Shown here piece after piece: positions 16,416-25,444 of a stretch of DNA of 64,000 bases. Below the pieces are notes generated by a model. It worked only from the letters and a program-made list of their open reading frames with translations, made no database searches and was not told the origin of the DNA. Both the position numbers and the translations under genes were made by a program. This DNA is from Mucilaginibacter paludis DSM 18603 (GTDB lineage Bacteria; Bacteroidota; Bacteroidia; Sphingobacteriales; Sphingobacteriaceae). Location of the stretch: positions 930,001 through 994,000 of the forward strand of contig NZ_CM001403.1 of the NCBI RefSeq assembly GCF_000166195.2, given 5' to 3'. Within the stretch, counting starts at the first letter, position 1; the number at the start of each line of letters is the position of its first letter.

Positions 16416-19400
16416 ATGATTACCTCAAAAACATATTTGCAAATAGCAGAAGCTCAGGAATCGCCGTTAATGCGTGTTTCAACAAAATATATGGAAACAC
16501 TCCAAAAGGTACAACCGGTACTGGGCGGAGGGAGCATAAAACCTTTTTTAAACGTGGGCGGCATGCTCGATATCTATACCTCGGGCACCGACTTAAAAGT
16601 ATTCCGCCTGCGCCCCGCTGGCGATGAAAAAGCGCCCTATACCGCCGCAGACCTTGGCATACAGGCATCGCAACTATCCCTTTTTCTGTCAACCGAAGGG
16701 GACGCAAACAGCCCGGCAATCTTAGGCCTCGACACCGGCAGCAGGCTCACCATAAGCACCATCAAAAACGGCGCCTATCAGCAACGGCTGTTTGAACCCG
16801 CTAACGAGGTGGGCAGAAAGCTGAAATCATTTATCGCCACCAGGAGCCCCACAGGAGCCATTTATGTAACAGCGATACTGGAAGACGACAAGCTGGTTAA
16901 TAATATGTTTAACCCCAGCACTGATCCGCAATGGAAATCAAAAGACTGGGTGCAGGTGAAAAACCCCGCCAGCGATGTGGCCAAAGTAAGAGAATTATCA
17001 ACCGTTGCCAATAATGATGTACAAGGATCGCTGTTTGCAATCGGGCTGCCAGGCACATCGTACGATGGACGCCTTTTATTCTCAGAATCAAGGTATCGCG
17101 ATTCCCCAATGGTTGATCTGCTGGCCCCCCTGATCAAAGGGAAGCCCGGAAAAATAGCTCATTTTTCGGTAGTTGAGGATAAATCAAAGCTGATCAATAT
17201 CCTCGCGGTTGAAAGTGAAACCGGAGAACTCTACCAGAAAAAACAAAAGAAGCCGCTATCCGGAATGACAAAAACCGAGTTTGAAGATTGGAAAAAAATA
17301 GACAGCCAGATAGCCGGAACATTCAATCCTTTTAATACCAAACTTAAATCGTTACAGGCCACACTCAGGTTTGATAATACCATCGAGATATTTGCCATTG
17401 GCCTGGGCGGAGATTTACATTACACTTACCTGCAAAAGGCCGGTAAATACTGGTCAGTACTTTTCCCGCTCGGGTCGCAGTTCAACAACACCAATTACGT
17501 ACTTACGCGCAGTTTGCAGGGCTATTCTGAAGTATACAGCATAACCACAGCTAACGAAATTATACGCTTTTTCCAGTCGCCCGAGTCGCAGCAATGGTTT
17601 ACCAATAAAGTGCTTGTTGAAGGCGTAAAGAAAGAAGTGATTAGTGTACAGGGCCACTCTGTTGATCTCACTATTTTAGATGCCAATGGAGTTCCGCAGC
17701 CCAATACCAACGTTATCCTGTCTACCTCCTACCAAACTCCAATTTCTGCAAACGGCTTATTTTACCAGCCCAGCATTGTTGATACTGTGGTGGTTAAAAC
17801 AGACGTATCGGGCAGGTTATCAATCATCCAAAACTCCAATGGGCTTGCAGGTGCCACCATGTATATTACAACTCCATTTACAGGTACCGGTAACCCCATA
17901 ACCGTTGAGCCAAACGGGCAATTGCTCGGAAAAATACAAAGCACAACTACTGCGGATGTATTGAATGCCAAAGACAAAAGCGGCAACTATTTACTGCAGG
18001 ATAAATACAGAACGCAGGCCAATGCCGAAAGCCTGGCAAAAATTATGCAATCGAGCGCTAACCTTGTTGAGCCAGACCAGCAACATGAGGTTGTTTATTT
18101 TTATCACAACCGCGCAAGGAGCCCACTGGCCCGCACCAACGGATTAAATATAGCTAAAAATGCAGGCATCAACTGGGAAATAGATTTTTCGTCGGGCTTC
18201 CCGGTTTATAGAAATGTGAGCAGTAACGATTTACGCTTATACATGGCAAACGCGTCTAATGGCATTTTCGGGATCGGCTGGGGAGATGTATGGGATGCGA
18301 TTAAAGGTGGATTTAACGCCGTGGTTGACGGTATCAAAAAAATTATTGTAACCATTGGCAGCACCATTAAAGTATTGTTTGAAATTGTAGTAGATGGCGT
18401 TACCAAGGTATTTGAGTCGATTGTAGAAACTGCGCAACAAGTGTTCAACCTGGTAGAAGGCGTATGGAACTGGCTGAAAGTAACAACGCAAAAAATTTAC
18501 GAATGGCTTGCCTTCTTTTTTAACTGGGAAGATATTAAACGTACCGCGCATGTTGTTGAATACAACTCTAACTTATTCCTTGATTTTACCAAGGCATCTG
18601 TAGAGCATTTGCGCGGAGAGGCCGCGCAATGGATTGACGGCCTTAAAAGGGACCTTAATGATGCCGTTGACGATTTTTTGGCCAAGTACACGGACACCAG
18701 TTTGGGGAGCATTGGCAACGAGTATAAAGAGCCGCAGCCCGAAGCTGAAAACGGCATGGACCATAACCCCATGTTTATTTCTTACAAAGAGAATTATAAG
18801 GACACCACGGTAAAAGCCAGTTTTGCCGAATCTTTTGCAGAAAGCCCCATCAACGATCTGGTGATCATGCTGCAGGACCTGGCGAATAACTTTGAATTTG
18901 GCGATGGAAAGGCGGCGTTTGATGAAGCTATAAATTATTTCTCGAACATTAAGGACAACCCCGATAAAGCGCTCGACCTGCTGCTGAGCGGGCTTGTAAA
19001 GGTTGGGGAAAGCATAGCGCTGTTTGCCCTCGATTTTGGTAAAGGGGTTATCCTAACCATGCTCGACATCATCGTTTCGGTAATCGACGCATTTAAAAAC
19101 CTGATGAATGAGGAGTGGGAAATTCCAATCGTATCAGAAATATACAAACTGGCTACCGGCGAAACCCTCTCGTTCAGGCCTATACAGTTATTATCGTATA
19201 TTATTGCCATACCAGCCAATATCATCTATAAAGCATCCGAAGGGGTAGCACCATTTCCAGACGAGGCTTCGGTGCAAGCATTCAAAAATTACTACACGCT
19301 CGACTACCTGAAAAAGAGGGCTGGTTTGATAAGCGGCCGGATAAACCATGATTTTTCTACGGCAGCGGCGGCGGCTCAGGAATCAGTGGCCAGGCTGCTT

Positions 19401-20018
19401 TTTAAGGCCGGTTATGCTATCTCGATGTTTGTGGGCAGCTTTGCAGATATAGCTACTGCCATTGCCAGCTCCACCGGAACGGTAAACGATGCCGTTGGAT
19501 ATGTATCAACAGGTGCCGGAATTTTATCCGCAGTATTTACCAATCCGTGGATTCTGGAGGTTGACCCTGGTAAACTGATCTGCGGAAGCACAGGTAGCTC
19601 AGGCAGTTCGGGCTTCAATATCGGCTATGTGGCAACAGCTATTGGCCTGCTGGTTCCGGCTGCTGTGTATTTCTACAAAAAGAAAAACCCTGCAACGCCA
19701 CCCGACGTTATTGTAAAGATCAATGAAATATCAAGAACCCTTGTTGGCGCAACCCAAACAATTATTTACATTGTTGAATATGCTACTACAAGCAACCCCA
19801 ACGGAAAGGTTTTTGCCCGTACCTTAACAGCTACCATACCAGGCAAGTTACTGCGTTTCCTTTCGCTGAAAGAACTGAACGTAGAGGCGTTTTTTATACC
19901 AGTGGGGATTCTTAGCGTGCTTATATTTGGAGGCTATACGGCAGCATTTATCATTAATTTCAGCATTAACCCTTCACTCAAAGATTTGCCTGACAATTTA
20001 GAGCTTGCAATTTCATAG
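16416..20018 (+). CDS. 1200-aa toxin-like protein: lectin-type propeller, Ig-like domain, hydrophobic helical C-terminus
   Basis: Not matched to a named family. No signal peptide. Residues about 40-405 show repeated blade-like units; TIEIFAIGLGGDLHYTYLQ..YWSVLFPLG (322-353) closely resembles the EVFAIG-D-LWH-WQ..W pattern of PLL/tectonin-type beta-propeller lectins. Residues about 412-485 look like a bacterial Ig/regulatory sandwich (VDLTILDANGVPQPNTNV..KTDVSGRLSI). From 620 to 755 there is an unbroken series of amphipathic helices rich in Val/Ile/Phe/Trp, another at 852-895, and two membrane-like segments at 1067-1087 and 1158-1182. Propeller plus hydrophobic helices suggests binding to glycans followed by membrane insertion, an inference that fits a large pore-forming or delivery protein. 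Last gene of the block; a strong terminator follows. Its leader shares the AAACCTAAA-(n)-ATGAT context with the gene at 12174. Confidence 0.88.
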   Translation: MITSKTYLQIAEAQESPLMRVSTKYMETLQKVQPVLGGGSIKPFLNVGGMLDIYTSGTDLKVFRLRPAGDEKAPYTAADLGIQASQLSLFLSTEGDANSPAILGLDTGSRLTISTIKNGAYQQRLFEPANEVGRKLKSFIATRSPTGAIYVTAILEDDKLVNNMFNPSTDPQWKSKDWVQVKNPASDVAKVRELSTVANNDVQGSLFAIGLPGTSYDGRLLFSESRYRDSPMVDLLAPLIKGKPGKIAHFSVVEDKSKLINILAVESETGELYQKKQKKPLSGMTKTEFEDWKKIDSQIAGTFNPFNTKLKSLQATLRFDNTIEIFAIGLGGDLHYTYLQKAGKYWSVLFPLGSQFNNTNYVLTRSLQGYSEVYSITTANEIIRFFQSPESQQWFTNKVLVEGVKKEVISVQGHSVDLTILDANGVPQPNTNVILSTSYQTPISANGLFYQPSIVDTVVVKTDVSGRLSIIQNSNGLAGATMYITTPFTGTGNPITVEPNGQLLGKIQSTTTADVLNAKDKSGNYLLQDKYRTQANAESLAKIMQSSANLVEPDQQHEVVYFYHNRARSPLARTNGLNIAKNAGINWEIDFSSGFPVYRNVSSNDLRLYMANASNGIFGIGWGDVWDAIKGGFNAVVDGIKKIIVTIGSTIKVLFEIVVDGVTKVFESIVETAQQVFNLVEGVWNWLKVTTQKIYEWLAFFFNWEDIKRTAHVVEYNSNLFLDFTKASVEHLRGEAAQWIDGLKRDLNDAVDDFLAKYTDTSLGSIGNEYKEPQPEAENGMDHNPMFISYKENYKDTTVKASFAESFAESPINDLVIMLQDLANNFEFGDGKAAFDEAINYFSNIKDNPDKALDLLLSGLVKVGESIALFALDFGKGVILTMLDIIVSVIDAFKNLMNEEWEIPIVSEIYKLATGETLSFRPIQLLSYIIAIPANIIYKASEGVAPFPDEASVQAFKNYYTLDYLKKRAGLISGRINHDFSTAAAAAQESVARLLFKAGYAISMFVGSFADIATAIASSTGTVNDAVGYVSTGAGILSAVFTNPWILEVDPGKLICGSTGSSGSSGFNIGYVATAIGLLVPAAVYFYKKKNPATPPDVIVKINEISRTLVGATQTIIYIVEYATTSNPNGKVFARTLTATIPGKLLRFLSLKELNVEAFFIPVGILSVLIFGGYTAAFIINFSINPSLKDLPDNLELAIS

Positions 20019-20042
20019 CGCAGCAATTGTGCTTGTTAATTT

Positions 20043-20075
20043 AACTGCCGGCAGAAATTTTTGCCGGCAGTTTTA
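20043..20075 (+). terminator. Rho-independent terminator of the accessory block
   Basis: AACTGCCGGCA (20043-20053) pairs perfectly with TGCCGGCAGTT (20062-20072), 8-nt loop, followed by TTTTAAAT. It lies 25 nt after the 1200-aa gene. Confidence 0.85.
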
Positions 20076-20233
20076 AATACAATAGGCTACCCTTATCAAT
20101 TGGCCGCTTTGCGCCGATAATGCATTTTTACGGGTAAATTATAGATGCAACAACCTTACGGATTTCAATCCGGAGGGTAGCTTAGCCCTTAGTTTTAATT
20201 CAGCATAGTAAGCCTTTGGTTAACAACAACCCA

Positions 20234-20587
20234 CTATTGCTCAACAAAATGCCAGCAAACCCTGGCAATATTTATCACATTCACTTCCCGGCCGTAAGGT
20301 TGCGGGGTGATCTGCCCGATGCGGATGCCATATTTTTCGGGTAGTTGCTTATCAAGTACGCTGCTTCTAAACTCTTCAACGTTGCTCACTTTTACACTGA
20401 GCATAAAATTCTGCGCAAATGCCTCGTTTTCAAATTGCTGTAGGATAAACCTGCATTCGTCGCGCTGTAGACCGGCATAACCGTCTGCCTCCCAATTGAT
20501 ATGAAAGCCTAATTCCTGGAAAAACTGTTTAGAAGCTTCAAAATTGATACCCGACGGAACAAAGGGTTCTAAGGATAAAAGTTTCAT
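20234..20587 (-). CDS. VOC-superfamily (glyoxalase-like) protein, copy 2
   Basis: 117-aa paralogue of the protein at 11348-11701, identical at 110 positions. Both frames are intact, so both are likely functional or the duplication is recent. The start ATG at 20587 sits in the same context (TTTCATGCTGTTTTTT on the plus strand) as in copy 1. It lies 646 nt upstream (plus coordinates) of nothing it obviously belongs to: the neighbour to the right is the emfourin gene, whose stop is 172 nt away. Function unknown beyond the fold. Confidence 0.82.
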   Translation of the reverse strand: MKLLSLEPFVPSGINFEASKQFFQELGFHINWEADGYAGLQRDECRFILQQFENEAFAQNFMLSVKVSNVEEFRSSVLDKQLPEKYGIRIGQITPQPYGREVNVINIARVCWHFVEQ

Positions 20588-20610
20588 GCTGTTTTTTGAT
20601 GAAATATAAT
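20236..20610. repeat. Right direct repeat (duplicated VOC gene plus upstream DNA)
   Basis: Counterpart of 11350-11726 in the same orientation. Recombination between the two copies would excise about 8.9 kb containing all four accessory genes and leave one VOC gene. Confidence 0.85.
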
Positions 20611-20759
20611 CATAACGCGGTATGTCCCACTAATCAATAGCCTGGACAAGGGTGATGATAATCGTATTCAGGATTCTTAATATGGCCTTGTTACCAACAC
20701 CTGCGGCGTTTTTGAACCCCTTGCCATGTTGTTGACTTCTGTTCCGGCTTAAAATTTGA

Positions 20760-21062
20760 TTACCCGCCAAAACGCTGTGCCCTGGCTCGGTCAGCAAGAT
20801 TTTTTATCAAAGGCTTTACACGCTGGGGAATTGTACCGTCGGAGAATTTAAGTTCAACCGCTTTACCTTCCTCTTCTACGCGGAGGGAATACGAGGTTTC
20901 ATCCATAGCCAGCAGTTGATTATCTGCCAGTGGCACATATTCCGGCTGGCTTTGAAAAATCGACCTCATTGCATTTTGCAGCTCCGGAGGAAGCTCGTTA
21001 ACGTTACCCCGGGTCGACATTTTCCCGATCCATCCGCCGTTAATGTCTATGCTGAACGTCAT
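20760..21062 (-). CDS. Emfourin-like M4 metalloprotease inhibitor
   Basis: 100-aa cytoplasmic-looking protein whose ATG (21062) directly abuts the stop of the M4 protease gene (21063), so the two are translationally coupled. Emfourins are inhibitors of protealysin-like metalloproteases encoded in the same bicistronic arrangement. The length, the MTFSIDINGGWIGK start (a beta-strand with an aromatic/Gly turn), the acidic strand YSLRVEEEGKAVELKFSDG and the terminal helix with VKPLIKNLADRARAQ fit that family. I base the call on this pattern plus gene order. Its role would be to keep the enzyme silent inside the producing cell. Confidence 0.78.
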   Translation of the reverse strand: MTFSIDINGGWIGKMSTRGNVNELPPELQNAMRSIFQSQPEYVPLADNQLLAMDETSYSLRVEEEGKAVELKFSDGTIPQRVKPLIKNLADRARAQRFGG

Positions 21063-22145
21063 TTAACTGATACCCACTTCCCCGAAAGCTAATTTAATAA
21101 AATCAAGGGCGTCAACCCTGGTGATCACATTTTCATGCATCAACGTTTGTGTAGTCTGCATAACCACTTCATAAAATCCCCTGAAATCACAATTCGGACT
21201 TTTGATATTTTTTAGTGATTCGAACCAAAGCCGGCCAGCCAAAGGGGTATCAAGTCCGGCCACAGCATCTTTTTTACTGGTACCATCATTTTTGGGTGGT
21301 ATTCCGTTGGCCACCAGGTAAAAAACCTTGTTTAGTATACCACTATTGGTATGTACTCCAAAATTGTCGTCCGGGGCATTATTATAGTGGCTCATATGAT
21401 CCGGTTGCGGATCGCCGTTGAAAGCAGTTCCAGGGGCAGACATTGACCTGACCGCCTTGCCAGGCCAGTTGGCACCAACAATGGTATCGCCAATAAGCCA
21501 ATCAGCAGTTGCGGCATTTTGATTCTTATAGTGCTGTTTAACTACCGTACCAAAAACATCGGCCAAATGCTCGTTTAAGGCGCCAGATTGTCCGGTATAG
21601 ATAAGCCCCGATGTATACTCAACAATGCCATGGGTTAACTCGTGGGCTATTACATCCAGCGCTGCCGCAAAATTGCCGAGAGTAACACCGTCACCATCTC
21701 CAAATATCATCTGGTCAATCTTGGTACTCCATAATGCATTCAGGAAAGTGTCCTCGTAATGGATATTCATCACCATATTTTTCCCATTATTATCAACAGA
21801 AAAAAAGTTATACTCCTGGTTAAAAAAATCGCGTACGCGTCCACAGTTATCAAAAACCTGGTTGGCGGTATCGTCGGCAATGGCAGCATCATGCTCCTGC
21901 CTCACCAGTTCAAAGTGTTCTTTGGCGGTATTCTTGGAGTCATAAATAAACCGCTGGGCAGTCCCTTTAGGGTTGGTGGGTAAAAATCCATTCAGTTGTT
22001 CGCTGATCTTCTTTCTTGCCGAAATAACGTTAAGCGATATTTCAGAAGAACGCTGGTAAACCTCGTTTGTGATGATGTTATCGTTCTTCATTTTTTCAAG
22101 GATGTTGGGCGGAACGATATAACAATTGCAATAATGTTTTTCCAT
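21063..22145 (-). CDS. Protealysin-like M4 (thermolysin family) metalloprotease
   Basis: 360-aa zinc endopeptidase. HELTH (His168, Glu169, His172) is the zinc site and catalytic base; GALNEHLADVFG supplies the third zinc ligand Glu192; GVHTNSGILNK carries the transition-state His265. The short N-terminal propeptide begins CNCYIVPPNILEKM, the Cys/Pro-Pro motif characteristic of protealysin-type precursors, and there is no Sec signal peptide, also in line with that subgroup. At 360 aa it lacks the large FTP propeptide of secreted thermolysins. It is followed without a gap by the probable inhibitor and preceded (11 nt) by a phospholipase D-like gene. Protealysins are linked to invasion of eukaryotic cells and to bacterial competition; the target here is unknown. 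Confidence 0.93.
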   Translation of the reverse strand: MEKHYCNCYIVPPNILEKMKNDNIITNEVYQRSSEISLNVISARKKISEQLNGFLPTNPKGTAQRFIYDSKNTAKEHFELVRQEHDAAIADDTANQVFDNCGRVRDFFNQEYNFFSVDNNGKNMVMNIHYEDTFLNALWSTKIDQMIFGDGDGVTLGNFAAALDVIAHELTHGIVEYTSGLIYTGQSGALNEHLADVFGTVVKQHYKNQNAATADWLIGDTIVGANWPGKAVRSMSAPGTAFNGDPQPDHMSHYNNAPDDNFGVHTNSGILNKVFYLVANGIPPKNDGTSKKDAVAGLDTPLAGRLWFESLKNIKSPNCDFRGFYEVVMQTTQTLMHENVITRVDALDFIKLAFGEVGIS

Positions 22146-22156
22146 GATGAAAGTGA

Positions 22157-23827
22157 TTAATCAAATGCCGATTCCCAATTCTGTAAAACATCCCCTCCTG
22201 CTAAAAATCCTTCCTGGTCGCCGGATGCCGCTTCTTTGCCGATTCCGGATTTGGCCAGATTGTCCCAGTCAAATTGAAAAACCTCTTCATAATAATTTTG
22301 CACTTCACTGTTATAAATAATTAGTGAAGCATCTCGATTAAACTCCATCCCGTCATTAGATCCGTTATGGCTGCCGAGAACGATAATTTCATCGTCAATA
22401 ATGATCCCTTTGTTATGACAATTGTTTTGTATCCTGATTTTGCTGCTGTCGAAGCCGAAGGCTTTCAGGTTTTCAACCATTAAACGGGCGTCGGGCTCGT
22501 ACCGCAGGATGATCTTCACATCAAGGGTTTCTGCCTTATCTTTTAACGCGGTGAGCAAACCTGTAAATTCGTCGGTCATGGTTTTCCCAATATGGATGTA
22601 TTGGTTTTGAAAGTAGATCCTTGTGGTTGCGTTTTCAATGAGCGGCCGGATCTGGGCAATATAATTATCAGGGGTAAGTACAGGCTGGATCTTCATCCGG
22701 GCTGTAATTACCTTGGGTGGAAATTTCTTTAATCCCGTTGTTCGTACCAGTGCATTCACGGGCAGCAATATATCATGCAAATCGGTTTCCCCGGTATTAA
22801 GGGACACAAAACCCTGCGCCTTATTTACAGATTGCTCCAGATCATATTTTAAAAACTTGTAATAAGTTTCCGAAAGCTTATCGTTGGTTACGATGATATG
22901 CCATTCCCTGTTATAATTTTGCAGCGCCGAAGCGAAGGAACTCGTCTTTGACATATCCGGCTGATTAGACGATTGCCAGTTGCCGCTTGATAGCCAGAAC
23001 ATTTTTTTATCCTTTACAGCAACTTTTATGTGATAGGCATTGGCAAAAAGGCCCCCTTTGTTCAGGCTGGCTTTAACATGCACAAACTGGCCGGTTTTTG
23101 CAGCGTCTATCGACTTAATAATCTCGTCTTCGGTTTTATCGTCTGCCTTATTTCCTTTACCCACACCCGCAGCAGGTTTACCGTCGTAAACCAGGTTGAT
23201 GTCGGCTCCGCTCCTGGCAACATCAATTAAGCTTTGCTCAATTCCGGGAGCAGAAAAGTCGTACATGCCAACCCTTAATTCCTGCTCCACCCCTGTTAAA
23301 AATTCCGACAGTTGTTCCCAGCCATCTTCCGGGCTTACATGGCATATCAGCGTAATATCTTCGTCAACCGCATCCAATGTAAAGTCGGTTGGCGGCTGAT
23401 AGCCAATTTTAGGTACAAATGATTCAGCCACAAAGCCTTCGGTATCAAATTCCGAAGAATCCAGTAAATACTTGGTATTGTTAACCTGCGTACCAGGTAA
23501 AAGGCTTTCCACTTTTTCTTTATTTTGCTTCCTGATGTACTCAAAAGGAGAAACAATGTCCACGTCAGTGGCAATGTGATTGATTTCTTCCGGAATTGCT
23601 TTGCCGCTCACACTCTTCACCAGGATAACGATCGCTTTAGTATCAGTTAGCTCGCCATCAACTACTTTATATCCCGGTCGGATATCTACGATATTTTCAT
23701 AATCTTTAAGATCAAATTCTGGCAGGGTGCCACTCTTGATTTGCTGAATGGTTTGCAGAACGGGCAGAAAATCGTTTTCAATACGCGTTCTGACCTCCGC
23801 GATTTTGAGAAAAGTTGGACTTTGCAT
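22157..23827 (-). CDS. Phospholipase D-like protein with two HKD motifs
   Basis: 556-aa protein without signal peptide or membrane segment. Two complete active-site motifs: HIKVAVKD with SSGN (His266, Lys268, Asp273, Asn283) and HNKGIIID..GSHN (His471, Lys473, Asp478, Gly485-Ser486, Asn488), so the canonical HxKx4Dx6GSxN is present in the second and nearly so in the first. PLD-fold enzymes cleave phosphodiesters in lipids or nucleic acids via a phospho-histidine intermediate. An N-terminal domain of about 150 residues precedes the catalytic part and is not recognised. First gene of a three-gene operon with the M4 protease and inhibitor; its leader (CCTAAACAAATG) resembles those of the genes at 12174 and 16416. 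It may be an effector against membranes, or an immunity/repair enzyme. Confidence 0.9.
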   Translation of the reverse strand: MQSPTFLKIAEVRTRIENDFLPVLQTIQQIKSGTLPEFDLKDYENIVDIRPGYKVVDGELTDTKAIVILVKSVSGKAIPEEINHIATDVDIVSPFEYIRKQNKEKVESLLPGTQVNNTKYLLDSSEFDTEGFVAESFVPKIGYQPPTDFTLDAVDEDITLICHVSPEDGWEQLSEFLTGVEQELRVGMYDFSAPGIEQSLIDVARSGADINLVYDGKPAAGVGKGNKADDKTEDEIIKSIDAAKTGQFVHVKASLNKGGLFANAYHIKVAVKDKKMFWLSSGNWQSSNQPDMSKTSSFASALQNYNREWHIIVTNDKLSETYYKFLKYDLEQSVNKAQGFVSLNTGETDLHDILLPVNALVRTTGLKKFPPKVITARMKIQPVLTPDNYIAQIRPLIENATTRIYFQNQYIHIGKTMTDEFTGLLTALKDKAETLDVKIILRYEPDARLMVENLKAFGFDSSKIRIQNNCHNKGIIIDDEIIVLGSHNGSNDGMEFNRDASLIIYNSEVQNYYEEVFQFDWDNLAKSGIGKEAASGDQEGFLAGGDVLQNWESAFD

Positions 23828-24054
23828 TTGTTTAGGCTTATTTTTCGGGTGATATAATACCCTAAAATTAAACTATTTACCTATTTAATAAAACCAATTA
23901 TCGTATTTAATCAAATAAATAATTATAAACATTTCTTGATTATTATAAACGGCAAAAATGCAACCGGCATCAAATATTTAACCTGACATTGCCAAGCCCA
24001 GGAGATATTCACCCCTACTCTATATCAAAAACAAACGCAGTTCTTCTGCATCAA

Positions 24055-25434
24055 TTAATCTGCAATTTGCTTCAATATGCGCGCCGCGCTGGCAGGTATA
24101 TCCGTAATATTGATGTTTCCGTTAGCTATAACAAGTTTGTAGCTTAGGTCCAGCTGATCCTGTAATATGGTCCCTTCGTTACACCATGTCATACACTCTA
24201 CGCTTGCGGATTCTTCCGACGAGTTGATGGCTACAATCACAAGCTCATCATCGGTGCGCCTCTCGAACACCAGTTGCTCATGGTTTACAAAAAGCTGGCG
24301 GTAGCTTCCCCGGCGCAGGGCTATGCTCAGTTGCCTGATGCGGATAAGGTGCCGGATATAACTATAAAGCGCACAGTCGGCTAAATCGGGCACAAAGCTG
24401 ACCGCAGGCCGCAGCGCGGTGTCTTCACGTTCTCCTTTTACACCGGATATGGCCCATTCGCTGCCGTAGTAAACTGACGGGATGCCCGGAATGGTAAACA
24501 ACAAAGCATAAACCGGAAAAAGGTGGTTATACTGGTGTAAAATACTGGCTATACGGGTACAATCGTGATTATCAACAAAGTTATAAAGCAAAAGGTGGCG
24601 ATAAAGCCCATCATCGCCATATTGCCGATCGAGCGCCCAGGCTATCTCAAAATAATTATGATCGTTGTGGCTCGAATAAATGCCTTTGTATACCTCGTAA
24701 TTGGTAGTTGAATCCAGCATATCCTGATTGGCCCATTCGTTGTAATCGCCTTTAATCACTTCGCCCATCAACCAGAAATTAGGCTTACGTGCGCGGCAAA
24801 ATGCGGCAAGTTGAGCAAGAAAGCCCTTATCAATAATCTCGGCAACGTCCAGGCGGATGCCATCGATATCAAAATTATCCATCCAGCTTGCAACGGCTCC
24901 TAACAAGTAGTTGCTTACTTCAGCATTCTTTACATTTAATTTAACCAGGTTGTAAGCATCGTACCAACCATCGTAATAAAAATCGTCACCATAGCTGCTT
25001 TGGCGGCTAAAATCGACCCCGCAAAACCAATCGCGATAGGCCGAATTTTCTCCATAGACTTGCAAATCCTTAAATGCAAAAAAATTTCGGCCTACGTGGT
25101 TAAATACGCCGTCGAGCACCAGCCTGATACCATTTTGATGGAGGCTGATACTCAGATCTGTTAAAGCTTGGTTATCGCCCAGCCGCCTGTCCACTGTCAG
25201 GTAATCAGCAGTATCATAGCCGTGAAAATCCGATTCAAAAACAGGCCCGAGGTACAGGGCGTTGCAGCCCAAGTCTTTGATGTGAGGTATCCAGTTCTCA
25301 ATTTGCTGCAAACGGTTTACCGGCAGGCTGGCAAAATCATTAGCCTCGGGGGCGCCAAGCATCCCTAAGGGGTAAATACTATAAAATACGGCTTCGCTTG
25401 GCCAGTAGGTACTGTCGGGTTGATGTTGATCCAT
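24055..25434 (-). CDS. GH13 alpha-amylase-family glycosidase, cytoplasmic
   Basis: 459-aa glycoside hydrolase of family 13. I use the ATG at 25434 (MDQHQP), which follows the stop of the upstream gene by 10 nt; the longer frame begins with TTG inside that gene. The four GH13 regions are present: DGVFNHVG, GIRLDVAE (nucleophile Asp196), LMGEVI (acid/base Glu225) and VDNHD (Asp291). There is no signal peptide, so it acts on intracellular alpha-glucan or maltodextrin. The C-terminal beta domain (VIAINSSEESASVECM) is retained. Forms an operon with the short membrane protein upstream. The subfamily cannot be fixed by eye. Confidence 0.92.
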   Translation of the reverse strand: MDQHQPDSTYWPSEAVFYSIYPLGMLGAPEANDFASLPVNRLQQIENWIPHIKDLGCNALYLGPVFESDFHGYDTADYLTVDRRLGDNQALTDLSISLHQNGIRLVLDGVFNHVGRNFFAFKDLQVYGENSAYRDWFCGVDFSRQSSYGDDFYYDGWYDAYNLVKLNVKNAEVSNYLLGAVASWMDNFDIDGIRLDVAEIIDKGFLAQLAAFCRARKPNFWLMGEVIKGDYNEWANQDMLDSTTNYEVYKGIYSSHNDHNYFEIAWALDRQYGDDGLYRHLLLYNFVDNHDCTRIASILHQYNHLFPVYALLFTIPGIPSVYYGSEWAISGVKGEREDTALRPAVSFVPDLADCALYSYIRHLIRIRQLSIALRRGSYRQLFVNHEQLVFERRTDDELVIVAINSSEESASVECMTWCNEGTILQDQLDLSYKLVIANGNINITDIPASAARILKQIAD

Positions 25435-25444
25435 CTTAGGCAAT

